DNA of 64,000 nt, from positions 153,232 to 217,231 of the forward strand of contig CAMHAH010000001.1 in the NCBI GenBank assembly GCA_946183365.1, read 5' to 3'. Below, in pieces: positions 1 to 7,228 of this stretch. The stretch is from an uncultured Clostridia bacterium. Lineage in GTDB: Bacteria; Bacillota; Clostridia; Oscillospirales; Acutalibacteraceae. The translations under genes were made by a program, and so were the position numbers. The notes under the pieces were generated by a model. The model saw only the letters and a list, made by a program, of their open reading frames with translations, made no database searches and was not told the DNA's origin. Numbering within the stretch: position 1 is the stretch's first letter; each line of letters begins with the position of its first letter.

Positions 1-779
1 GCCTTAGCAGCAGCAAAGAACTCGTCGCACTTAGCCTTGAGGTCAGAGCCCTTGCGGAAGCCTACGCCGTACTCCTCAGAGTTGAGAGAAGCGGTATAAG
101 TCAGCTGAGCGTAGCCTGTGCCCTCGCCTACCATAGCGGCAGCCATCAGAGAGTCGATGATAGCGGCGTTGCAGGTGCCCGAAGCAACCTCCATCAGAGC
201 TGTAGCCTGATCCTTGACCTCGGTGAACTTGAACTTATAAGCCTCTGCCTGCTCCTGACCGGCGGAACCGCTCTCAACAGCGAAGTTGAGCTCCTTGCAG
301 TCCTCAGCCTTAGCGTACTTTTCAGCGTCATCCTTCTTAACGATAACTACCTGAGCGTTGTTGCAGTAGGGGTTTGAGCAATCCATAGCGGATGTGACCT
401 CATCGGTGAGTGTCATGCCGTTCCAGATACAGTCAACAGTACCGCCGTTGAGCTCGAGGATCTTGTTGTCCCAGTCGATCTCAACGAACTCAGCCTTTAC
501 GCCGAGAGACTCAGCGAAAGCCTTAGCCATATCAGCGTCAAAGCCGATCCAGTTGCCGTTTGCGTCCTGATAATCCATGGGCTCAAAATCGGTGATACCG
601 ACGATCAGCTTGCCCTTAGCCTTAACAGCGTCAACATCAGCTGTGGTCTTAGCCTGTGTAGTCTCGTTTGAAGCGGTAGTGCTGTCGGTAGCCTTTGTGT
701 CAGCCTGCTTTTTGCCGCAGGCAGCAAGAACACCGACTACCATCAGAACAGCCATCAATAAAGCGATAGTTCTTTTCAT
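1..779 (-). CDS. Amino-acid ABC transporter substrate-binding lipoprotein (partial, C-terminus outside window)
   Basis: Extracytoplasmic solute-binding protein of family 3, which captures a polar or charged amino acid and delivers it to an ABC permease. The N-terminus is a lipoprotein signal: Lys/Arg, a hydrophobic stretch and the lipobox LAAC with the acceptor Cys near residue 21, then a Thr/Ser/Ala-rich spacer. The mature part starts with KGKLIVGITDFEPMDYQD and continues with WIGFDADMAKAFAESLG, the usual opening of the SBP_bac_3 fold. The start is set by GGAGGAAAAAG just upstream. The reading frame is open to the left edge, so about 260 residues are visible and permease and ATPase genes may follow outside. 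The exact substrate cannot be read from the sequence. Confidence 0.9.
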   Translation of the reverse strand, partial: MKRTIALLMAVLMVVGVLAACGKKQADTKATDSTTASNETTQAKTTADVDAVKAKGKLIVGITDFEPMDYQDANGNWIGFDADMAKAFAESLGVKAEFVEIDWDNKILELNGGTVDCIWNGMTLTDEVTSAMDCSNPYCNNAQVVIVKKDDAEKYAKAEDCKELNFAVESGSAGQEQAEAYKFKFTEVKDQATALMEVASGTCNAAIIDSLMAAAMVGEGTGYAQLTYTASLNSEEYGVGFRKGSDLKAKCDEFFAAAK

Positions 780-875
780 CTTTTTCCTCCGTTATCAGCG
801 GCTCAGCCGCCGTTATTCATATCGGGAGACTCCCGATCTATGCGCTAAGATTAATTCAGCGCAGCAACGTATATC

Positions 876-904
876 ATTTTACTGTATTAGCACGTTAAAG
901 TCAA
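876..904 (-). promoter_or_regulatory. Sigma-A-type promoter of the ABC binding-protein gene
   Basis: On the minus strand a -35 box TTGACT is followed after 17 bases by TAAAAT, about 100 bases before the start codon. The 14-mer ACTTTAACGTGCTA overlaps the -35 end and spacer; the same 14-mer lies in the promoter of the aromatic operon (plus-strand positions 21739-21752). Confidence 0.65.
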
Positions 905-1021
905 TATGCGAAATGCACAAATAACCTGTTTTTTCTTATAAAAGCTATAACATTTGGACCTTTTAATTCTGTATTCCAATTATAGCATCAATCTTGCGGG
1001 CTCAGTCCACACTGTATCTGA

Positions 1022-1145
1022 AAACAAGAAAGCGCGCTTTGCGCGCATTTCGCATAGCCATCGCTCGTTGCCGCTCAGCGGCAAACTGAGCGGGCATACA
1101 AATTTTTTGTTTTACATAAACGAGGAGTTTCCTGTAAAGAAACAA
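1022..1145 (+). repeat. Structured intergenic repeat, copy A
   Basis: First of three copies of a roughly 125-base element. As printed it holds hairpin 1 (GCGCGC-TTT-GCGCGC), hairpin 2 (TTGCCGC-TCA-GCGGCAA inside an outer CGCTC/GAGCG stem) and a decayed hairpin 3 (TTTACA...TGTAAA with internal mismatches). Its first 50 bases are identical to copy C at 50352-50401. It lies directly beyond the terminator of the minus-strand gene to its right. Confidence 0.75.
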
Positions 1146-1147
1146 AA

Positions 1148-1170
1148 CTGCCCTCGATCAACGAGGGCAG
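1148..1170 (-). terminator. Intrinsic terminator of the two-module surface-protein gene
   Basis: Perfect 9-bp stem CTGCCCTCG/CGAGGGCAG with a 5-base loop, followed on the minus strand by TTTTG. It lies 20 bases after the stop codon of the gene to its right. Confidence 0.8.
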
Positions 1171-1189
1171 TTATAAAGCATTTATTCAA

Positions 1190-1984
1190 TTATTCTCTGA
1201 TCTTTTTGATCGCAAAAGCTGCAGCGCATACTGCTGTCAGCATAACTACCGCGACCGCAAGGGGTGATCCGCCTGTTTTGGGAGAGGTCGTGCTTGTATT
1301 GCCCTTTTCATCGGCAGAGCTCTTATCGGTATCGTTCTTCTCCTCAGCCTTGACCTTCTCAAAGGAAGCTATACCATTGACATCCGACCTCGGCTTAACA
1401 ACTACGACCTTATCGGTTGATATGCCATTATCGTCAAACTTGCCGGAAACAATGTCAAATTCGCCGGTAAATTCCCACTTTACAAAGCTGTATCCGTCGG
1501 TGTCTTCGGCGGTGAAAGTAACAGTATCTTCAGAATACTTCTCAACTTTAGCGGGGTCTGCCTTGACTGTTCCGCTGTCTTTCGGGTCAGCCTCAACCGA
1601 AACGCGATAGTACTCTACGGGAATACCTCCCTCGCGGCTCTCATCGAGAACTCCCTCGGCATATGCCTTGATATCCGAAAGCGGCTTGAGAATTACTACA
1701 TTATCATAGGATATGCCGTCAGCGTCGACTTCGCCATCTATGACCTCATACTCGCCGTAGAACTCCCAATTTATAAAGTCCACTCCGTCAGCGGTGAAGG
1801 TCACCGTTTCATCAGAGCCTTTCTTGACCTTATCGGTGCTTGCAAAAGCCTCGCATTTATTGACTATCGTGGTTTTGATGCTGTAGTACTCGGCTGCGTC
1901 ATCAGTCGATGAAGCGAACGCCGTGATAACGGTAAAAGATAAAATAAGTAAAACGGAAAGTACTGACGCAATTATTCTTTTCAT
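1190..1984 (-). CDS. Secreted two-module surface protein with SPKTG-type anchor
   Basis: Protein of 264 residues, function unknown. It has a signal peptide (MKRIIASVLSVLLILSFTV...) and two related modules of about 80 residues (roughly 33-112 and 120-205), each with the pattern TVTFTA...F(I/V)(N/K)WEF.GE(Y/F)(D/E)(I/V)...VV(I/V)(L/V)KP.SD(I/V). An acidic Ser/Thr linker and a C-terminal SPKTG motif, hydrophobic helix and KKIRE tail follow, the layout of a sortase sorting signal. The modules resemble divergent InlB B-repeats in length and beta-rich pattern (family knowledge, not tested). One more copy of the module is in the gene at 11834-12337. The start is supported by AAGGAG nine bases upstream. 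Covalent wall attachment is inferred. Confidence 0.8.
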   Translation of the reverse strand: MKRIIASVLSVLLILSFTVITAFASSTDDAAEYYSIKTTIVNKCEAFASTDKVKKGSDETVTFTADGVDFINWEFYGEYEVIDGEVDADGISYDNVVILKPLSDIKAYAEGVLDESREGGIPVEYYRVSVEADPKDSGTVKADPAKVEKYSEDTVTFTAEDTDGYSFVKWEFTGEFDIVSGKFDDNGISTDKVVVVKPRSDVNGIASFEKVKAEEKNDTDKSSADEKGNTSTTSPKTGGSPLAVAVVMLTAVCAAAFAIKKIRE

Positions 1985-2022
1985 AGTATTCTCCTTGGTA
2001 TTTGCTTAGAGTTAATAATATA

Positions 2023-3435
2023 TCAACCTATCAATTCTTTGAGCTTTTTGGTCACGGAAGCGGCATCGGCTCTGCCACGGCTCTGCTTCATGACATTGCC
2101 GAGGACAGCCATGAGCGCCTTCTCCTTACCGCTCTTATAATCGGCTACTGCGGCGGACATAGCGTTGATGGCGTTCTGACAATACTCGGTCAGAGTAGCG
2201 TCGTCGAGACCCGCCATATCGCTCTCGGAAACAAACTCGGTAACGGGCTTGCCGGTGTCGAGCATCTTATCAAGAGCAGTCTTGGCAAGATTGTTTTTGA
2301 GCTTTCCGCTTTCGAGCAGCTTACACAGCTCGTTGAGCTGATCGGCAGAGGTCTTGATATCAAATGCCTCTTTATCAGCCTCGGTCACCAGTCTGCGGAA
2401 TATCTGACCGATAATGAAGTTCGAAGCGGTCTTGGGTGACTTCAGTCCCTCGCTCGCCTTATCAAAGTATTCAGATATACTGCGGTACTTTGTAAGCTGA
2501 GCCGCGTCCTTCTCGGGGATCTCATAATCCTCGACATATCTTCTGAGCTTGCTCTCGGGCAGCTCGGGGAGACGCGCCTTTATCTCCTCCACCCTCTCTC
2601 GCGGTACGTTGATCGTTACGAGGTCGGGCTCGCGGAAGTAGCGATAGTCGTGAGCGTCCTCTTTTGATCTCATAGAGGATGTGGTACCTGTGGCGTCGTC
2701 ATAGCGCAGGGTCTCCTGTACTACCTCGCCGCCGTTCTCGATCAGGTCTACCTGACGCTCGAATTCATATTCCATAGCCTTTGCGATATTGGTAATAGAG
2801 TTCATGTTCTTGATCTCTGTACGGGTGCCGAGCTTCTCAGATCCCTCGGGACGTACCGAGATATTGACGTCACAGCGCATAGAGCCCTCCTGCATGCGGC
2901 AGTCGGATACTCCGATATAACGCATGATCTGCTGGAGCTTCTCGACATACTCCTTAGCCTCGTCGATAGAACGGAAGTCAGGCTCGGTAACTATCTCGAT
3001 AAGCGGTACGCCTCCGCGGTTGTAATCGACATAGGTATCGCCGTGATTGTGAATCAGCTTGCCGGCGTCCTCTTCGATGTGTATACGCAGGATACGGATC
3101 TTTCTGCCGTTTGAGAGGGCTATATAACCGTGCTCGCACAGCGGCTTGTCATACTGTGATATCTGATAAGCCTTGGGCAGATCGGGATAACAGTAGTTCT
3201 TGCGGTCCATCTTGGCTATCTCGGCGATCTCGCAGTTTGTCGCGAGACCCGCCATGATAGCGTACTCTACGACGCGCTCGTTGAGCTTGGGCAGAGTACC
3301 CGGCAGACCGATACATACGGGACAGCAATGGGTGTTGGGGTCGCCGCCGAATTTAGTGGTGCACGAGCAGAAGATCTTTGTGTTCGTCTGCAATTCTACG
3401 TGGGTCTCAAAGCCCGCTACAAGTTCGTATTTCAC
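2023..3435 (-). CDS. gatB: Aspartyl/glutamyl-tRNA amidotransferase subunit B
   Basis: Subunit B of the GatCAB amidotransferase, which binds the misacylated tRNA, activates the carboxylate with ATP and receives ammonia from GatA. The sequence shows the Cys-rich zinc region CSCTTKFGG...CCPVCIGLPG near residues 23-45 and the signature YPDLPKAYQISQYDKPL. A C-terminal YqeY-like helical tail ends the protein. At about 470 residues it has the usual length. The chosen GTG start overlaps the gatA stop in GTGA, implying translational coupling; another GTG lies five codons upstream (3450), so the start is uncertain by that much. It is the last gene of aspS-gatC-gatA-gatB. Confidence 0.95.
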   Translation of the reverse strand: MKYELVAGFETHVELQTNTKIFCSCTTKFGGDPNTHCCPVCIGLPGTLPKLNERVVEYAIMAGLATNCEIAEIAKMDRKNYCYPDLPKAYQISQYDKPLCEHGYIALSNGRKIRILRIHIEEDAGKLIHNHGDTYVDYNRGGVPLIEIVTEPDFRSIDEAKEYVEKLQQIMRYIGVSDCRMQEGSMRCDVNISVRPEGSEKLGTRTEIKNMNSITNIAKAMEYEFERQVDLIENGGEVVQETLRYDDATGTTSSMRSKEDAHDYRYFREPDLVTINVPRERVEEIKARLPELPESKLRRYVEDYEIPEKDAAQLTKYRSISEYFDKASEGLKSPKTASNFIIGQIFRRLVTEADKEAFDIKTSADQLNELCKLLESGKLKNNLAKTALDKMLDTGKPVTEFVSESDMAGLDDATLTEYCQNAINAMSAAVADYKSGKEKALMAVLGNVMKQSRGRADAASVTKKLKELIG

Positions 3436-4889
3436 AGCTTTACACCCCACTTTGTCTCTATTCTCTTATCCTCAGCCTGCTCATACTTATAGGCGAGGTT
3501 GAGAATGGTTTTTTCATCAAATTTCTTACCGATAAGCTGCATACCGATCGGCAGGCCCTCGCCGTCTACTCCGCAGGGAACCGATACGGCAGGCAGACCC
3601 GCCGTGTTGACGGGTACGGTGCAGATATCGCTGAGATACTGCTCGATCTGATCGGTCTCTTCGCCGAAGAGATAACCGTTCTTAAAGGCGGTTACGGGAG
3701 CTGTAGGCGCGAGGATAGCGTCGCAAAGCTCAAAGGCGCGGTCAAACGCCTCTACGATAGCGCCGCGGAGGTTGACAGCCTTTTTGTAATAAGCGTCATA
3801 ATAACCCGCCGAAAGCACATATGTACCCATCAGGATACGGCGCTGTACCTCTTTGCCGAAGCCCTCTGAGCGAGTGCGGCAGATCATATCGTGAGTGCCG
3901 TTATAATGCTCGGCCTTGTAGCCGTAACGAATACCGTCATATCTGCCGAGGTTTGACGAAGCCTCAGCCATTGCGAGGATATAGTAGCAGGGCAGAGCGA
4001 ATTTAAGCTCGGGCAGGTCGAAATATACTATCTCGGCGCCCATATCCTCATACGCCTTAGCGGCGTCGAGAACAGCCTGTTTAACATCCTCTCTAACGCC
4101 GTCGAGGTACTGGTTGGCGATACCGATCTTCCTGCCCTTGATATCATCGTTGAGAGTAGGCGCGGCGGGCTTGCTGCCCTGTGATGTGCTGTCTCGCTCG
4201 TCGTACTTCGCGATAGCGTCAAAGACGATCGCAGCGTCCTCAACATCCTGAGTGATAGGTCCTATCTGGTCAAAGGATGAAGCGTAAGCGATAAGTCCGT
4301 ATCTCGAAACCGCGCCGTAGGTGGGCTTCAAACCTACGATACCGCAGAATGAAGCGGGCTGGCGGATAGAGCCGCCCGTATCGGAGCCTAAACCGTAAAC
4401 AGCCAGATTGCCGCCGACAGCCGAGGCTACACCGCCCGATGAACCGCCCGCGACATGATCGAGGCTGTGAGGGTTCTTAGCTCCGCCGTAATATGAGGTC
4501 TCGCAGGATGAACCCATAGCGAACTCGTCCATATTGGCCTTGCCGAGCATGACTACGCCCTCTTTTTGGAGCAGCTCATATACGGTCGCGTCATAGATGG
4601 GCTTATAGCCTGTGAGTATCTTTGAAGCGCAGGTGGTCTCGATACCCTTTGTAGAGATATTGTCTTTAAGGGTCATGGGTATACCCTCGAGAAGTCCGAT
4701 CTCTTCGCCGTTCGCAATCTTCTTATCTACAGCCTCAGCCTGAGCGAGAGCTACCTCGGGGGTTACGGTGATATAAGCGTTTAATTCTTTATTGGAATTT
4801 TTGATAGCTTCCAAATACTTTTTTGTCAGTTCGACACAGCTGATCTCACCGCTTATCAGCATATCATGTATACGTTTGATCTGTCCCAT
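3432..4889 (-). CDS. gatA: Aspartyl/glutamyl-tRNA amidotransferase subunit A
   Basis: Amidase-signature subunit of GatCAB that hydrolyses glutamine and supplies ammonia to convert Glu-tRNA(Gln) and/or Asp-tRNA(Asn). The Ser-cisSer-Lys triad is visible: the lysine in MTLKDNIS and the serines in VAGGSSGGVASAVGG, followed by GSDTGGSIRQPASFCG. At 485 residues it is full length. It begins three bases after the gatC stop and overlaps gatB, so the three subunits are cotranscribed. The ribosome site is weak (AGAGAG), consistent with coupling to gatC. Confidence 0.97.
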   Translation of the reverse strand: MGQIKRIHDMLISGEISCVELTKKYLEAIKNSNKELNAYITVTPEVALAQAEAVDKKIANGEEIGLLEGIPMTLKDNISTKGIETTCASKILTGYKPIYDATVYELLQKEGVVMLGKANMDEFAMGSSCETSYYGGAKNPHSLDHVAGGSSGGVASAVGGNLAVYGLGSDTGGSIRQPASFCGIVGLKPTYGAVSRYGLIAYASSFDQIGPITQDVEDAAIVFDAIAKYDERDSTSQGSKPAAPTLNDDIKGRKIGIANQYLDGVREDVKQAVLDAAKAYEDMGAEIVYFDLPELKFALPCYYILAMAEASSNLGRYDGIRYGYKAEHYNGTHDMICRTRSEGFGKEVQRRILMGTYVLSAGYYDAYYKKAVNLRGAIVEAFDRAFELCDAILAPTAPVTAFKNGYLFGEETDQIEQYLSDICTVPVNTAGLPAVSVPCGVDGEGLPIGMQLIGKKFDEKTILNLAYKYEQAEDKRIETKWGVKL

Positions 4890-4892
4890 AGG

Positions 4893-5171
4893 TCACGCTC
4901 TCTTTCTGACTAAGAAGTGATCCTCGGCCTGCTCGGGAGCGTTCTTGAGTATCTCCTCTACAGGCAGAGATTCCTTCACCTCATCCTTGCGGAAAGCGTT
5001 GGACAGGTTGTTGATATTGTCAAACTCGCCGGTCTTGACCTCAACATTGTTGATGGTATCGGCAAAGGCGACTATCTTCTGCATCTCTTCGGTCAGGCTG
5101 TCGAGATCCTTTTCATCGACAAACAGCTTTGAAAGCAGAGCGATGTTCTCTATATCTTCTCTTGTTACCAT
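4893..5171 (-). CDS. gatC: Aspartyl/glutamyl-tRNA amidotransferase subunit C
   Basis: Small GatC subunit (92 residues), which wraps around GatA and stabilises its contact with GatB. It opens with VTREDIENIALLSKLFVDEK, the helical pattern typical of the family, and contains NVEVKTGEFDNINNLSNAFRKDEV near the middle. The start ATG has AAAGGAAC upstream. It is separated from the end of aspS by 76 bases holding a short hairpin (GGCTC/GAGCC) but no convincing terminator, so readthrough from aspS is likely. Confidence 0.93.
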   Translation of the reverse strand: MVTREDIENIALLSKLFVDEKDLDSLTEEMQKIVAFADTINNVEVKTGEFDNINNLSNAFRKDEVKESLPVEEILKNAPEQAEDHFLVRKRA

Positions 5172-5247
5172 AGTATGTTCCTTTCTAAAGCCTCTCTCTT
5201 ATAGTGAGGAGGCTCGAAGAGCCGGAGGGTTGCGACCCCGGTCAAAT

Positions 5248-6993
5248 TTATCTGATTTTTATATGAACCTCTCTGAGCTGCATCTCGGAAACCTCGCCGG
5301 GTGAACCGAGCAATACATCCTGAGCGTTGCTGTTCATCGGGAACGCGATTACCTCACGGATATTCTCTTCATCTGTAAGAAGCATCAGCATACGGTCTAC
5401 GCCGGGAGCCATACCCGCGTGGGGCGGAGCACCGTACTGGAACGCCTTATACAGCGAACGGAACTTCTCTTTAAGGTCGTCCTCGGTATAGCCCGCGATG
5501 GAGAACGCCTTCTTCATTATCTCGATATCGTGATTGCGGACAGCGCCCGAGCTGAGCTCTACACCGTTGCACACGATATCATACTGATACGCGAGGATAT
5601 CGCAGGGATCCTTCTCGAGCAAAGCCTGCATACCGCCCTGAGGCATTGAGAAGGGATTGTGGGTAAATATGATCTGACCGCTCTCTTCATCCTGTTCATA
5701 CATCGGGAAATCAACGATGAAGCAGAATTCATAGCGTGATTTATCTATAAGATCAAGGCGCTCGGCGACCTCTGTACGGATCTGACCCGCGAGCTTGGGA
5801 GCCTCGGCTGCGGTATCGGCGATAAAGTAGATGACGTCGCCTGCCTTAGAGCCGTTGCGCTTGATAAGCTCTTCTCTGTCTCCGGGCTTTAGGAACTTGT
5901 CGATAGGACCGTAAAATAGAAGCTCGTCGGTGACCTTTACATAGCCCAGACCCTTCATACCGATAGACAGAGCGAACTCCTCCATCTTTTTGAACCAGCT
6001 CTTTGAGCATGAAGCGGCGCCGGGTACATTGATAGAGCGGACGCACTTCTTTAAGAAGGGCTTGAAATCGGTCTCTTCAAACATATCGGATATCTCTATG
6101 ATCTCAAGGGGATTTCGGAGATCGGGCTTATCCGTACCGTATTTGAGCATACTCTCGGCAAAAGAGATACGGCGGAAAGGCGGCTTTGAGATCTCTTTAT
6201 CGGAGAATTTCTTGAAGGTCTCATATAAGACTTCTTCCGCTACGTCAAAGACGTCCTCCTGAGTGGCGTAAGCCATCTCAAAATCGAGCTGATAGAACTC
6301 GCCGGGTGAACGGTCGGCTCTCGCGTCCTCATCACGGAAGCAGGGAGCTATCTGGAAATACTTATCAAAGCCCGATACCATCAAGAGCTGCTTGAATATC
6401 TGCGGCGCCTGAGGCAGAGCGTAGAACTTGCCCTTATGCTTACGGGAAGGTATGAGGTAATCGCGCGCGCCCTCGGGAGAAGATACGCCGAGGATCGGGG
6501 TAGCGATATCAACAAAGCCCATCTCGCCCATCTTTGAGCGCAGGAAGGATATGACCTGAGAACGAAGCAGGATATTATTGTGTACCTTAGGATTGCGCAG
6601 GTCGAGGAAACGGTATCTCAGACGGGTATCCTCATTTGTTGCTGTAGAAGAAATCACCTCAAAGGGCAGATTGTTCTTGCACTTGCCGAGTACGGTAAGG
6701 CTCTCGGCGACCACCTCGACGGTACCGGTCGCGATCTTCTTGTTTATAGTATCCTCGTCACGCTTTACTACCTTACCCGAAACGGTGACCGAGCACTCGC
6801 GGTTGACGCCCTCAAGCAGAGCGTCGTCGTGTACTACGACCTGAGTTACGCCGTACTGGTCGCGAAGATCGATAAACATAACACCGCCGTGGTCGCGGAT
6901 GTTTTCTACCCATCCGGCGAGGCGCGCCTCTTCTCCTATATTATTCTCTCTTAGATCTCCGCAGGTAACGGAGCGATAGATGTTTGCTTTCAT
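5248..6993 (-). CDS. aspS: Aspartyl-tRNA synthetase
   Basis: Class II synthetase that charges tRNA with aspartate. The N-terminal OB-fold anticodon-binding domain (LAGWVENIRDHGGVMFIDLRD) is followed by the catalytic domain with motif 2 (PCFRDEDARADRSPGEFYQLD), the bacterial GAD insertion and motif 3 (GMAPGVDRMLMLL). About 581 residues is typical for bacterial AspRS. I start at the ATG of MKANIYRS because AAAGGA lies eight bases before it; upstream in-frame codons have no ribosome site. Being first in an operon with gatCAB, it may be a non-discriminating enzyme that also makes Asp-tRNA(Asn) for amidation; that part is inference. Confidence 0.95.
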   Translation of the reverse strand: MKANIYRSVTCGDLRENNIGEEARLAGWVENIRDHGGVMFIDLRDQYGVTQVVVHDDALLEGVNRECSVTVSGKVVKRDEDTINKKIATGTVEVVAESLTVLGKCKNNLPFEVISSTATNEDTRLRYRFLDLRNPKVHNNILLRSQVISFLRSKMGEMGFVDIATPILGVSSPEGARDYLIPSRKHKGKFYALPQAPQIFKQLLMVSGFDKYFQIAPCFRDEDARADRSPGEFYQLDFEMAYATQEDVFDVAEEVLYETFKKFSDKEISKPPFRRISFAESMLKYGTDKPDLRNPLEIIEISDMFEETDFKPFLKKCVRSINVPGAASCSKSWFKKMEEFALSIGMKGLGYVKVTDELLFYGPIDKFLKPGDREELIKRNGSKAGDVIYFIADTAAEAPKLAGQIRTEVAERLDLIDKSRYEFCFIVDFPMYEQDEESGQIIFTHNPFSMPQGGMQALLEKDPCDILAYQYDIVCNGVELSSGAVRNHDIEIMKKAFSIAGYTEDDLKEKFRSLYKAFQYGAPPHAGMAPGVDRMLMLLTDEENIREVIAFPMNSNAQDVLLGSPGEVSEMQLREVHIKIR

Positions 6994-7041
6994 TTTCATA
7001 TTCCTTTCGTACCTTAAAGGCATTTTTCCCTATTCTGTAGT

Positions 7042-7070
7042 ATTATAGCATATGATAAAAGCAAAGTAAA
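7042..7070 (-). promoter_or_regulatory. Promoter of the aspS-gatCAB operon
   Basis: TTTACT, 17-base spacer and a perfect TATAAT on the minus strand, about 50 bases before the aspS start codon. Confidence 0.75.
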
Positions 7071-7171
7071 GGCGACAATCCGCTTTTTTTCCGAAATAAT
7101 ACTCCGAATTATCACCGTATTATCACGAAATTCTGTCTATTTCAGTAGATTTATAAAGCACATAACACAAA

Positions 7172-7196
7172 AGCTCCCCTCACGAGGAGGGGAGCT
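7172..7196 (-). terminator. Terminator of the amylase operon
   Basis: Perfect 10-bp stem AGCTCCCCTC/GAGGGGAGCT with a 5-base loop, followed on the minus strand by TTTTGTG, about 30 bases after the amylase stop codon. Confidence 0.8.
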
Positions 7197-7228
7197 TGAT
7201 GTATTGTTCGGATCAAGTAATAACCGAA

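Noticed and set aside
954..1610. 218-codon plus-strand frame over repeat copy A and the surface gene
   Set aside because: It runs antisense to the real minus-strand gene and through a terminator, with no ribosome site.
5213..5245. GGCTC/GAGCC sequence with GGGTTGCGACCCC after gatC, looked at as tRNA piece or repeat
   Set aside because: It has no cloverleaf or T-loop consensus and no second copy in the window; only a short hairpin can be supported.
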